From Schistocerca nitens (taxonomy: Eukaryota; Arthropoda; Insecta; Orthoptera; Acrididae), in the NCBI RefSeq assembly GCF_023898315.1, contig NC_064614.1, positions 71,002,501 through 71,066,500 of the forward strand: DNA of 64,000 bases, given 5' to 3'. Below the pieces are notes generated by a model, which was not told the DNA's origin, made no database searches, and saw only the letters and a program-made list of their open reading frames with translations. Shown piece by piece: positions 42,786 through 54,539 of the stretch. Each line of letters starts with the position of its first letter. Position 1 is the stretch's first letter. Made by a program: the position numbers and the translations under genes.

Positions 42786-43580
42786 CACTGGCTGAAAAAT
42801 AATCGCAATACAAAAAAAAGTGTAGTGTAACAAAATTTCAGGAATTCCTATGCCTAGGTAATATATGAAAACGATTGACCCTGCACTCTCACGGGTTACT
42901 GTATGCACCAAATAAGCTTTTGCTAATGTGAAATGCTTTTCCAGTAATAACTAGTGTGTCTACCAGATTTTTGATTGCAAACATGCAAACACGCATGCAT
43001 TATGTTGCACATGTGCCGGATGTCATTTTGTGGAATGCAACTCAATGCGTTCTGCACTTGTTCGGTGGATGGTTAATGCTGTTAGTGGATGACGCTGGAA
43101 TTGTCGTCAGATGATATCCCATACGTGCTCTATTGGAGACAGATCTGGGATAGTGCAGGCCAAGGCAACATGTCAACACTCTGTAGAGCATGTTGGATTA
43201 CAACAGCTACGTAGGTGTGAGCCTTAGCCAGTTAGAAAACACCCCCTGGAAAGCTGTTCATGAATGGCAGCACAACAGCTCGAATCACCAGATTCATGTA
43301 CGCATTTGCAGTCAGGGTGCGTGCGATAACCCGGGAGTGCTACTGCTGTCATACGAAATCGCATCCCAGACCATAACTCCAGCTGTAGGTCCATTATGTC
43401 TAGGACGCAGACAGGTTAGTTGCACATCTTAAACTGGACCCCTTCTAACCAACACACGGCCATAACTAGCACGGAGGCAGAACCAGCTTTCTTCGGAAAA
43501 CACAAGCAACTTCAACCCTATTCTCCAATGAGTTCTCGTTTGACGCCATTGAGGTAGCAAATATTAGTTTGGGCTCAGTG
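42786..43580 (-). mobile_element. Tc1-like transposon D, left part
   Basis: Left terminus 'cactggctgaaaaataatcg' after a TA at 42784; the right terminus is about 9.6 kb away (52386), the element having been split by an LTR retrotransposon at the 4-bp site agtg. 43030-43580 in complement is degraded Tc1 transposase catalytic region ('tgctctattggagacagatc' corresponds to the S-P-I-E region). Non-coding now. Confidence 0.72.
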
Positions 43581-44442
43581 TGAAACGTCCCCTTAGAAAA
43601 ATTATATACGTCGGTAAGGAATGCTAAAATTTTTCTAAAGGTTAGCGTCTATGTTATTTTTCTCTGAGCCAGCCGGCGCACGTGGCTGCCAGCGGTGCGA
43701 GTCATTGTCTGCAATCTCTTTGTTGGCGCGCGTTGTTATTCGGATTAGGAGACCAAACTTCTACAAATTCACCTTGCCGAGAGGCTCCTTCCCTGTTTGA
43801 AACCCGCCAGTTCTGATGAAATTCGGGTCTGTCGTTACGATTATATCGTCTGTCGTCATGTCGGTAGTTTCTGTAATTAATTTCTTGTGTGTCACGTGGT
43901 GGAGAACTTAAACTGACACACAATGTTTTTAGCGCAACGCAGTCTGACTTTCAATAATCCCTACAAAAGAATGGCCCTGACTAACATTAACCTATACCTT
44001 TCACAAATCACTTACCTCACAAAAATCTTCGTTACTCGAACTACTGCAATATAGCGAGCGCCACTACTGCCAGCTAAATAAAAGATTCTAACTACTGAAG
44101 GCACTAACTACTGATAGGCATGGTTTGCAAATGAAAGATTTTGATAGAGAACAAATTATGTATTTACCTTAATAGTCGTAATATATATAGCAGTTCACGA
44201 CATACAGTCTTACAAATTTCAAAACTCCGCCATCTCTCTCCCCACATCCACCACTGCTGGCGGCTCACCTCCAACTGCGCAACGCTACGCGCTGTTCACA
44301 TCCAGCTGCCGCTGCCCAACACTACAATGGCGAGTATTACAACAATGCCAACCAGCCACTGACTGCACACAGCACAGCCAGTGATTTTCATCAGAGCGCT
44401 ACGTGGCGTTACCAATATAAAAACCTAAACAGCCTACTTACA
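43581..44442 (-). repeat. 3' LTR with an internal gag-derived insertion
   Basis: 862 bp against 574 bp for the right LTR. Common LTR sequence is 43581-43610 and from about 43907; 43605-43909 replaces the 'tgactggg' of the right LTR with gag-derived sequence. Confidence 0.85.
43605..43909 (-). other. gag 3'-end copy inside the LTR
   Basis: 305 bp matching 48809-49113, also 305 bp, with three substitutions that I can see. The junctions carry shared bases: tatacg at one side and ctt at the other. On the minus strand it keeps the gag C-terminus in frame with an LTR-derived start (M-C-V-S-L) and the same stop at 43702. Confidence 0.85.
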
Positions 44443-44462
44443 TAGCCCCCATGCTCCCCACA
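44443..44462 (-). other. Polypurine tract of the gag-only element
   Basis: On the minus strand 'gtggggagcatgggggcta' directly precedes the left LTR, identifying it as the 3' LTR. Confidence 0.7.
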
Positions 44463-47400
44463 AAAAAATTTGCAAATTGTTTTGGGCAGTGGCCATTAAC
44501 GATTTGATAAAATTTTTCTTAATTACAATAACAAAGATATCAAATGCACACACTTATTGATACAATGTTGGTCAAAAGCTAAAATTTTCTCACAGTCCAT
44601 AAAGACAGTCCTGATCATCCGTCACAGTAAACTTGCAGTGGTTTTTTTCTCAAAGTCTGAGCAGTAAAAGAAAATGCACACGGAAGTTGTGGATTTCAAT
44701 GCAATCTTGAAGGAGTAGTGTTGTCCTTCCAACGGAAAGACTGTGCTGACTCCTGACATACAGACAGGTAATGGGCCACAACAGAGCAAACCCACCGCAG
44801 AGTCAGTCGAAGTTTTGAAGAATATTGTGAGGTAGGTTATCACAGAGTAGACCCACTGTATTCATGGTAGAGATTACGGTATTGGTGGGCCACCAGAGGT
44901 GCAGTCCCACTGCAGTCCTTGTAGAAAAAATGGTACTGGTGAGTCAGCAAAGGTGTAGACCCACTGTAATCCTTCCAGAAATAATGGTATTGGTGGGTCA
45001 TCAAAGATACAGACCCACTGTAGTCCTTGTAGAGATGGCCAGCAGCCATCTGTTGCGACTGTGCAGGTGCACAATCACCATCGAAGCGTCTTGCAGAGAA
45101 TATTGCAAGTCTATAAACCACCACTTGTGCACGCACAAAGTTTTTGGAATTGTGTTTAGAAGTCTTGCAGACAATATAGCAAGTCCATAAACCACCACTT
45201 GTGCACTCATCAAAAATTTTTTTTGAAATGTCCTTAAAACCAGCAATGCTGTTATCCAGTCCCTTGCTGAATTATCAACACACGTGCAAGCACTAACAGT
45301 CCCTACTTCTCACATACTGTGCATATATTATGACCAACAGAAACTTGTGCAGTGAAATGTAACTTACAAGTTACTTAATTTCATGTACTGGTGTCAATTA
45401 CAATTTTATAACATGAGAATACAATCACAAAGGTACAAAATACATCATTAAAGAACATAACAATACAGATAACATTTGTAGTAAAACAGGCTTTACAAAA
45501 GAATAGAAATAAACAGATACATCATGAGTGTTACAGGTGTTATGACATAAGTAAATATATAAAATAATGAGAATAGTTCTCGAAACATTAATTTCACACT
45601 TGAGCACAGAAACAGAACAGAGTTAATAATGTCTAAACATCTTTACAAAGTGAATAACATATTATTAATGCAAATTATATTTGAGGATAACAGTATTCTT
45701 CATCATAGTGAATGTACCTTAGTACTAGAGAAATTCTACAACATAAATCGTACGAGCTAAAAACATAAAGACAGGAAAAACACAAATATACAAGAGTACA
45801 CCAACACATAGCAAAATAACAGTGGGGGAAAGGACATGGTTTGTTTTACTGCAGTATCTTGCAAACAAAACTTTCTTTACTTCTTGGAGATCTCCCTTCG
45901 TTCTTCATTATTTCAAAAAGTGCTATCTATACCTGCTTTCTGTACTTTTTTCGTAAAACTTCTCAATGCATTTCTTCCAATTCATCGCAACTCATTCTCT
46001 TATATAGTCTACCTCCTCTTAAGCTAACTTAAATCTACTGAGCTCAGATGCTAAACTAAGGGATGAGGCAATGCAGCAGCACAAAACAATTAACACAAAC
46101 ATCAATGACAAAAAATTCAAATTGGCAAAGCAATTGTAATATTACAACTAATATAAGGCAATGTGCAGCAAACAAGAAAAATAAATCAGTAGTAAAACTG
46201 GCTTAACAGAGTAATACAAAGTCAAATTCAGTAACACTATGCCTGGCAAGCAGCAGCAGCAAATGCAATAACTTATACCTAAACATGACATAGCTCAAGC
46301 AGAAAAAATATTACACTAAAGACAACAAAGCAGATAATGGAAATGTCTATTCACATCTTAATGTCTATGTAATTAAAGTGGTGCACCATAAAAACTAATT
46401 CTACAAAAAGTACCAAGTACTTGAAAAGTAAGTTATATATGCAGTTACTGTTATTAGTCCCTTCTTATTGTTCTTTCCATTCCAAGAGCTCCTTTTTCGA
46501 AGAATGTGGATCAGAACATAATTATTTAATAGATCTGTTGACAGAAAGTGTTCACATTAGCAAATGCATTTAAGTTTATTTTATAAAACCAATGCTGCAA
46601 CACAGCTGGAAAACAGATATCAAATGAAATAAGCAATTACGCAAATCAAAGCATAAAAACATCATTCAATAGCTATGTGGCATTTCGTAAGTCAGTAGCT
46701 CTCAACTCTCGTAGAAAGACACTTGTCATAATGAGGTGCGTAGACATAAAAATATTTCTCGTCATTTCATTAGGCATTTCAGTAAATATCATAAATTAAA
46801 AGCTCCACAGTATAATCATATGTTTCCAAGTTTGAGCGTGTCGTATTTGCGATGCTTTCTACAAAGAAATATCAATAGTGAGGATAATGGCCTCTTTTTT
46901 TTCCACCTGTGCCTCTGAAAGGTACACACTAATGGCTTTTTTCCAGGCAACTGTCGTGCAGCTGCCCACGATGCATTACGTGCATGTGGTCACTTAACTT
47001 TCTTACGGAAATATTTACGACAGCAGTTTCCGCTACAGTGACAGTCTCATATAAAAATATTTCACAGGTCAAGAATTTGCGTTACAAATCTGTAGAAACA
47101 AAATCCTATTGATATAACAGAGTCCAAAATATTTTCGTCGGCACTGTAATACATTCACGCATTTACATACATTTCATAACTCTTAAAGTACGATTCTTGT
47201 TTTCCAACAACCTTTTTCACAAACCATAGTCCCTAACCACTACTCATTATTCCTTACCTTATTCGTCGACACTTCTTCAATATTTCATCATAACAGATAC
47301 GTAGCATACTCAAATAACTCATATAGCATCAGCTTATTGATCATAAACATACCGCAACAGCATAAAACACATATTCATCGTAATAATAACATCATAACAC

Positions 47401-48808
47401 CTCAGTCAACTCTCTAAATCGTCGTAGCTTCCTCCAATAACTTCAAACCCTAAAAAAAATTCTCTGCTCATGTCAAAAGTGTCATATGCCTCAAACATAC
47501 TTTAAAAATCATGATCCCATACCAAATATAACATTCAAAATTCTCATAATATGACAATGGGACAGAAAAAATATGAACAGTTCACAAAGTACAGACAAAA
47601 TACAATTTCGTAAGTGTGAAGTTACCCAACTGTGTAATTGCGTAAACATGTGTCACTGATGTAGTAAAAAAAATGTTTGTTTCCCTGTTAAATAATCAGG
47701 TTGCTGTGTAATTTTGTGTTGGAGAAATATGGTAACGATGTGTAAAGTTGTATAAGCAAATACCATATTAGCTATGGCTCCTTGAGCTTGCCACACACAT
47801 GGTACACAAAGTAAGCGTGTACCCCCCTGAGGATTAATGTAATTATACCCTCAGGTGTTACAGATTACAGCAATGGAATGAAATGTATCACGGAAAACTT
47901 TCTTTGTAATTCAAAAATCTTTAAAAATAAATGTTTTAAGTATAAAATTAATCACTCAAATACGTGTACTGTAGCGCTAAGCTGTGCGTCTTGTTGCAAA
48001 ATAATTCTGTGGAAGTGTCGTAGTTATCATCCTCCGAAAGCTAAGTTCTGCAGAAGTCAATGTACTTACCTCATGATAAACAAAAGTTAAATGCTTTGCG
48101 TATAGATATCGTAGTTATTATCCTTATTGGCGTGATGAAGAAAGTACTGTACAGTAACATATTGTTGTGCCACGAAAAAGGCTGTCACATTGTTGCTATA
48201 CCACAAAAGTTACTACTAAAACATGTTTTACTTTCCAGAATAATGCAGAACAACTGTGCAGATATAAAACAGAAACACCGCAAAAGCAACATTGTAAATT
48301 GTCACTCATTACTAGCGTCATGATAAAACCGTGTAGTTGTCACATAAACTAACCACTGTGTCGTCTGGTATCTCACAGAAAGTACTTTAAATCCAGAATG
48401 TATTTTCAAGTAAACCAAAATGTTGCATTAAAATCTCATTAGCAGTACCAGTATATGTTCTAAGTATGTAAGCCTTATAGTCGTTACGTAATCGTGCAAC
48501 TAACAAGCAAGAATGTACACACACAATAACACTGTGACGTCTGTTCACTATAACAATGCATTCGTAATTTCTGTTTCAATAAGTTCTCTTGGTTCTTGAC
48601 TGGCTATTTAAGTTCAAACATTGTTGCATGTTAACAGATTCGAAGTCTGACAAAGCATACTAGTAATGTAAAGTGAAAAATTTTGTAGCAAAAATTAAGT
48701 TAAAAAAACAGATTATCTCTCAATAAACAGTTTTACATGTGAAAAGTGGTGCAATTCTTTACCCCTCCCAGTATGCAGAGTTTCAACTTGAACGCAATTA
48801 TCATGCGG
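44463..48808 (-). other. Non-coding interior of the gag-only element
   Basis: AT-rich, with no frame above about 110 codons and no protease, RT, RNase H or integrase motif on either strand. It contains a 54-bp tandem repeat (44825-45038) and a roughly 70-bp direct duplication (about 45087-45158 and 45160-45225, 'ccaccacttgtgca'). Confidence 0.7.
44825..45038 (-). repeat. 54-bp tandem repeat, four units
   Basis: Units start at about 44825, 44879, 44933 and 44987, each with 'gtattggtgg' and 'cccactgtagtccttgtaga'. Being a multiple of three, they read on the minus strand as an 18-residue repeat (D-Y-S-G-S...T-H-Q-Y-H) within one open frame of 98 codons (44840-45136). Confidence 0.85.
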
Positions 48809-48905
48809 TATACGTCGGTAAGGAATGCTAAAATTTTTCTAAAGGTTAGCGTCTATGTTATTTTTATCTGAGCCAGCCGGCGCACGTGGCTGCCAGCGGT
48901 GCGAG

Positions 48906-51030
48906 TCATTGTCTGCAATCTCTTTGTTGGCGCGCGTTGTTATTCGGATTAGGAGACCAAACTTCTACAAATTCACCTTGCCGAGAGGGTCCTTCCCTGT
49001 TTGAAACCCGCCAGTTCTGATGAAATTCAGGTCTGTCGTTACGATTATATCGTCTGTCGTCATGTCGGTAGTTTCTGTAATTAATTTCTTGTGTGTCACG
49101 TGGTGGAGAACTTCTCCCTGAGTCGTAACTGCGCGGAGGACCGTTGAGTCTAAAGTTATTCTGTCTCCCTTGATAATAATAGTTCTGGTTGCCATATTGT
49201 GTGTTTCTATGATTGTCTCTGTCATATTCATTACTACAGAAAGGCGATCTTTTTCTGTAACTATTACTCTGCCAGTGGTTGTCATATGGGTGGTGTCTAT
49301 TTTGTTCACGATTTGCGTTGTAAGAATAGCCTTGTCGTGTCCAGTTATTATTTCTTTCATCGCGGAATTGTGACGGATGTGACTTGTAATTGTTTTGTTC
49401 CTGTTTTCGCGTTCCGCGATTGTCAGTGTCAATTTCTAATTCTTGTAAGAGTCCCTGAAAAGCTTCAATGTTGTCTTTGCAACGTCCGGCCAAAATAATA
49501 TGTCGTAAATGTTCAGGTAATTTGATTAAGCAAATGCGGATGAGTTCTGAGGGGCTGTATGGGTTTGACAGGTACTGATTCATGTGCAACATGTTTTCAA
49601 AATATTTCACAAGACTGGAAAATTCAGATTGTTCGAAATGTTTCATCATTATGATGCTATGTTTTACTCGGTCTTGTGTAGCTTGAGACCAATATGCTGA
49701 GAGGAAGGCATGATAAAATTCTCCTTCACTGTGACAATCGTGAATGACCGATCGCATTCTTACAGCTGGTTCATTCTCTAAGTAGCCACACATAAATTCT
49801 AATCTGTGTTCTAACGACCAGTTGGGAGGAAAACAATGAGAGAATTGATGGAGCCATGCTTGTGGATGAATGTCGTTGCCAGAATTCTTAAATGTTTTAT
49901 ATTTACGTGTAGTAATGTACAGCTTATAGTCAAAATCATCATGTCGGCGAGTCACATGTCGGTCATTGATACGTCGTTTCGGCGGTTCCATCTCAAAATT
50001 CGGTGTGCCTTGCCAATTTCTTTCATAATATCCGAAGTTTCCTGTGTTATTATTTTGTGGTTGTTCCGTATTTCTAAGTCCCTCTTCCCGTGTTGGAGCG
50101 CGAGTGTCCTCCGAAATATGTAATTTTTGTATTACTTGTGCCAACTGATCTTGTACTTCCCGGATTTCTCTTTTGTGTTGCGTATTAATTTGATTCTGGT
50201 TTTGTTTGAATTTCTTAATTTGTTCATACTCTTCTGTGTCAGTGATGGCTACAGGTCTTGTGTCATTCAGATCATCATCTGCCTTTGTAGATAAGTTAGT
50301 GAACTTATCCGAAAGTCCGGCTACTTTCTGCGATAGTGTACTTACTTCCGCAGTGTGTTTTTCTGAACCAAGTTTCAGAGTATCTACTGTGTCCTTCAAG
50401 TTTTCCTGAGTTTTTGCAAGTTGCGGAACCGAATCGGTAGATGCAACTGAGTCAATTTCAGCTTGCAAGGTGTCGTGATTTTCATGAACAATGGTTTGCA
50501 GTTCTTTTATGGCTGATTCGTGATTCTGTAATGCATTTTCATGCCGCGAAAAAATAGGTTGAAAATGCTCACAAATTTGTGTTTTTACTTCATTACAGAC
50601 TTTTGACATTTCGATTCAATGTTATGTAACTCAGTAGTTAAATATTCACGTGTTTGTTCAAGTGTGGTGTCTAACTTTTGAAGCTTTTGCTGTGTTTGTC
50701 TCTGATTTTGTTCCATTGTGTCTAACTGTTGCTGTGTTTGTCTCTGGTGTTGTTCCATTGTGTCTAACTTTTGAAGATTTTTTTCCATTGTGTCTAACTG
50801 TCGCTGTGTTTGTCTCTGGTGTTGTTCCATTGTGTCTAACTTTTGAAGCTTATGCTTTGTTTGTCTCTAATTTTGTTCCATTTGTTGCATTAGCTGTAAT
50901 AACAATGCATTAGTGTTTGGAATCAGTTCCTCTACGCTTTTCGGCAGTGCATTTGCACCGGCAACATTCACATTTTGATAAGCAGAAAATGTGTCTTGAC
51001 TTATTTGAGAAAACGGTGAGGACGCAAAAC
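48906..51030 (-). pseudogene. gag-like protein of the LTR element, N-terminus missing
   Basis: On the minus strand the frame is already open at the 51030 breakpoint (F-A-S-S-P-F-S-Q), so the true start is lost. Then come repeated Q-x-Q-R-Q-T-Q-x-x-L-D-T-M-E coiled-coil units (about 50870-50660), with an in-frame TAG near 50868 and a frameshift near 50600. A 567-residue open frame (50609-48906) follows: more coiled coil to about residue 170, then a capsid-like part with W-L-H-Q-F-S-H-C-F-P and F-Y-H-A-F-L-S-A-Y-W, and an Arg/Asn/Gln/Tyr-rich basic tail that probably replaces zinc knuckles (none seen) in RNA binding. Gag identity rests on position, organisation and this layout; no catalytic domain follows. 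Confidence 0.75.
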
Positions 51031-51094
51031 CGTATTCTCCAATGAGTTCTCGTTTGACGCCATTGAGGTAGCAAATGGTGGTTTGGGCTCAGTG
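51031..51094 (-). other. Duplicated scrap of the Tc1-D target inside the LTR element
   Basis: 64 bp matching 43517-43580, the sequence outside the left LTR, with about four differences including the first base. It lies between gag and the right LTR and ends with the same agtg. Confidence 0.85.
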
Positions 51095-51668
51095 TGAAAC
51101 GTCCCCTTAGAAAAATTATATACGTGACTGGGCTTAAACTGACACACAATGTTTTTAGCGCAACGCAGTCTGACTTTCAATAATCCCTACAAAAGAATGG
51201 CCCTGACTAACATTAACCTATACCTTTCACAAATCACTTACCTCACAAAAATCTTCGTTACTCGAACTACTGCAATATAGCGAGCGCCACTACTGCCGGC
51301 TAAATAAAAGATTCTAACTACTGAAGGCACTAACTACTGATAGGCATAGTTAGCAAATGAAAGATTTTGATAGAGAACAAATTATGTATTTACCTTAATA
51401 GTCATAATATATATAGCAGTTCACGACATACAGTCTTACAAATTTCAAAACTCCGCCATCTCTCTCCCCACATCCACCACTGCTGGCGGCTCACCTCCAA
51501 CTGCGCAACGCTACGCGCTGTTCACATCCAGCTGTCGCTGCCCAACACTACAATGGCGAGTATCACAACAATGCCAACCAGCCACTGACTGCACACAGCA
51601 CAGCCAGTGATTTTCATCAGAGCGCTGCGTGGCGTTACCAATATAAAAACCTAAACAGCCTACTTACA
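51095..51668 (-). repeat. 5'-side LTR of the gag-only element
   Basis: 574 bp, uninterrupted version of the LTR. agtg on both sides (51091-51094 and 51669-51672), so by itself it looks like a solo LTR in Tc1-D. Confidence 0.85.
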
Positions 51669-51672
51669 AGTG

Positions 51673-52386
51673 GAATGCACACTACGCGCGTCTGGCTCGG
51701 AGCTGCCGTTGAAGTAATCGATTTGTAACGGTTCATTGTGTCACTGTGGCGGCAATGTTGCTAAAAATTAGTGCTTCAGATGCGCCAGAGTAATACGCCA
51801 AACACGGTAGAGTTATCTCCAGTGTTCATGCGGCCGTACAAATGTTCAAATGTGTGTGAAATCCTATGGGACTTAACTGCAAAGGTCGTCAGTCACTAAG
51901 CTCACACACTACTTAACCTAAATTATCCTAAGGACAAACACACACACCAATGCCCGAGGGAAGACTCGAACATCCGCTGGGACCAGCCGCGGCCGTACAT
52001 TCTCATGATTACTGCTCCCAGCAATCATGTACAACGGCTACATTCCTGCCAAATCTTTCTTTACTATCGCAGAAGGAACATTCATAACTCGTAGCCTTAT
52101 TGCACGTCCTACTTCAAACTCAGTTGGGTGTTCATAATGCAGTCTTTGTCGGCGTAAAGGCATTCTTGACTAACATCAACTCTCCTCGTCCAATCTCAAA
52201 GGTAACGAGCGCTCATTACCGTTACAGAAAGCCTGATTTGAATTCTCTTAGTGGCGCTACTAGTACCATCGTATTCGACAGGTGCGAAATTTAAATAGAC
52301 ATCTACAGATGTATAAAAACGCCGACCAACTTTCGTTTATGTCGCACAACTCGTTCTTGGTGTTGCGATTTCTTTCTCCAATGGTG
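51673..52386 (-). mobile_element. Tc1-like transposon D, right part
   Basis: Continues Tc1-D after the LTR element with 'gaatgcacactacgcgcgtc'. The right terminus 'gcgatttctttctccaatgg' is a diverged complement of the left end. It carries SINE copy g at 51841. Confidence 0.7.
51841..51988 (-). mobile_element. SINE, variant subfamily, copy g
   Basis: Shares the block 'cctaaggaca' and the gggacttaa tail with the main SINE, but has a distinct tail (gttcaaatgtgtgtgaaatc) and a shortened head with a degraded B-box (gactcgaac). Perfect 11-bp duplication gcggccgtaca at 51830 and 51989. Confidence 0.88.
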
Positions 52387-52461
52387 AATGCCTCTCAGTT
52401 ACCCCATTTATTTTTCGCGACTAGTGTCTCACAGATCATAAGGAGTTTTAAAAAGAAGCCA

Positions 52462-52588
52462 CGAGCTGCCGGCAAAAATATTTCTTTATTTACTACAAGT
52501 TTCGGTTACCTGATCATCATCAGATCTCATAATTTTTTTTACATCAGCATTCAGTCATAATCCCGTTACCATGTATGCCGCTGTAAAT
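52462..52588 (-). mobile_element. Foldback element, left arm (split by Tc1-F)
   Basis: 'aaatatttctttatttacta' through 'cctgatcatcatcagatctc' is the near-complement of 54228-54290. In complement it contains ctgatgatgatcag, then accgaaacttgta, a hammerhead-like core with an exact ctgatga box. Confidence 0.65.
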
Positions 52589-52590
52589 TA

Positions 52591-54222
52591 CACTGGTGTC
52601 CAAAAATGAAGCAAAACCACCATTTTCCAGTGCCGTGTCTAACTCACAGGGTGATCATACAGAATGTCAACAAATGTCAGTACGATCGTGTTCTGCACAG
52701 AAGACGACATTCCGGTCAATGGATAACCACGTCAACGATGACGTCAGGGCACCTATCAGACGGTTAATGTTTACCGGGTAGTCCCACATTCACAATAGCT
52801 GTATATACATCACAGACCGTGCAGTATGGCACAAAGAAGACGCCTAGCAGGCTCTCTGCGGTGCAGGGCCATAAGAGCTGATGTGACACGAAGGCATTAT
52901 GTGAATCACTCTGTTGTTTATCGGCTGTGGCGAAAATTTATAGAGACCGAAACAGCATCCCGAACACCAGGACAGGACCGCCCGCGTGTGGTATCAAAAA
53001 TTTGGCAATAAGCGCGCGATGGTATGGCCTTAGTACTGCACGGTAAATGGCATCAGACCTCGCAGCATCCATTGGACGTTTCGTATCGAGACAAACGGTG
53101 TAGCCGACCGTTGTGGCCGAGCGGTTCTAGGCGTTACAGGTTCGTCTCCTGCATCGGGCATGGACGTGTGTGATGTCCTTAGGTTAGTTAGGTTTAAGTA
53201 GTTCTAAGTTCTAGGGGACTGATGACCTCAGAAGTTAAAAAGTCCCATAGTGCTCAGAGCCAAGCAAAACAGTGTACAGAAGGATTCGGCAATGTAGCTT
53301 TTATTGTCGGAGGCCTTCTGTATGTGTATCTTTGATGCGTCTTCGCAAAAGGGAACGTCTACGGTGGAGTCATGAACATGGCACCTAGACAGTCAAACAG
53401 TGGGCCAATGTTCTTTTCGCTGTTGAGTCCCGACTGCGTCTGGAGAGTGATTCGCTACGCTTTCTCGTCTGGATGGAACGTCGGACACGATTTCGGAATC
53501 CAGGCATTGTAGAAAGAGACCGACATCGAGGAGGATCCTTAATAGTCTGGGCAGGGATTTTATTGACCAGTCGAACGCCTCTTCATGATGTTGTATGGTA
53601 AATTGGCAAGATTTAACTGCAGTCAGGCATCGCGACGAGATCTTGGGACACCATGTGCGGCTGTGGTGGTGTGGGCCCAGACTTCGTATTGGTGGACGAT
53701 AATGCTCGACCTCATAGACCACGGGTGTTTGAAGTTTCTTGGAAACGGAAGGTACTGTACGTGTGGAGTGGTCTGCTCGCTCTCCCGAATTGAATCCCAT
53801 AGGGCATATCTGGGATGCACTAGGCAGACAGGTTGCATTACGTCAACATGGACCTACTAGTCTCCAAGACTTGCGAGTAGCCCTGCAGGAAGAATGAATG
53901 GGCTTTATTTCCTCAACATGAGACTCATAACATCGATCACAGCATGACCCATCTTTGTCAGGCCTGTATTGCTGCTAGAGTTGGTAACACCCCTTACTGA
54001 GCACATTAACCGGTTCTCGAAACGCGTATGCAAATCCTTTAAGCTCAAAAAAAAACAAAAAAAACGAAGAACGTATTTATCTACCCTTACTCATGTTACA
54101 GAGGTTTACGTTGTGAGTTCTTTACATTTTCTACTTTACTGTCACCTATTCACACTGTTTTGTGCAAAATAGCCGCAACCATGTAAAATTACCTTTTGTT
54201 GCTTTAGTTTTGGACACCATTG
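52591..54222 (+). mobile_element. Tc1-like transposon F, decayed, inside a foldback element
   Basis: Termini 'cactggtgtccaaaaatgaa' (52591) and, in complement, 'caatggtgtccaaaactaaa', both flanked by TA (52589-52590, 54223-54224). Transposase scraps: R-A-I-R-A-D-V-T-R-R-H-Y-V-N-H-S-V-V-Y-R-L (helix-turn-helix, 52868-52930), a catalytic-region piece with D-D-N-A-R-P-H (about 53694-53715), and then a diverged S-P-E-L-N-P-like region. Frameshifts and stops throughout; a SINE (53103) interrupts it. Confidence 0.82.
53103..53266 (+). mobile_element. tRNA-derived SINE, copy h, internally deleted head
   Basis: Plus-strand copy keeping the A-box region 'tggccgagcggttctaggcg' but lacking about 40 bp before the B-box. 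Duplication aaacggtgta / aaacagtgta at 53093 and 53267. Confidence 0.9.
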
Positions 54223-54224
54223 TA

Positions 54225-54292
54225 ATTTGTGGTTCCTGAAGATGATCAGATGTTCGAAACATGTAGTAAATAAAGAATTATTTTTACAAGCG
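54225..54292 (+). mobile_element. Foldback element, right arm (split by Tc1-F)
   Basis: Reads 'gttcctgaagatgatcagat', then 'gttcgaaacatgtagtaaat'. Hammerhead-like: ctgaaga, a weak stem II, gaaa, palindromic acatgt, then a. It is the inverse of 52462-52545. Confidence 0.65.
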
Positions 54293-54539
54293 CCACTTAT
54301 CGGTTCTGAAATACGACTTTTTCCAAATAATTACCCCCAGGGTGGAAACTACTTATCTGAACTTCAATCACAGAAAAATCTTGCATTTTTGTGGAGGATA
54401 CGAACAGGAAGATATTTACCTCGTTTATGTACTCATTTTCTAGATCATGTGCAGCTTTCTCCACAGACAAACTTGAACAGACACAAAACTGCCAGGCAGT
54501 TAACACGCAGTTTATACTCTTTGTTGTCTTGAGCAACAC

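Larger units (their letters stand above)
43581..51668 (-). mobile_element. Non-autonomous LTR retrotransposon (gag only) with rearranged ends
   Basis: Left LTR 43581-44442 and right LTR 51095-51668, both starting 'tgaaacgtccccttagaaaa' and ending 'cctacttaca', flanked outside by agtg (43577-43580, 51669-51672). On the minus strand: truncated gag (51030-48906), about 4.4 kb without pol, then a polypurine tract and the left (3') LTR. Two anomalies: the left LTR holds a 305-bp copy of the gag end, and 51031-51094 duplicates the Tc1 target that flanks the left LTR, where the leader and primer-binding site should be. Movement would need another element's reverse transcriptase and integrase. Confidence 0.82.

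Noticed and set aside
44825..45038. CRISPR-like array
   Set aside because: Units are adjacent without spacers and the genome is eukaryotic; a tandem repeat.
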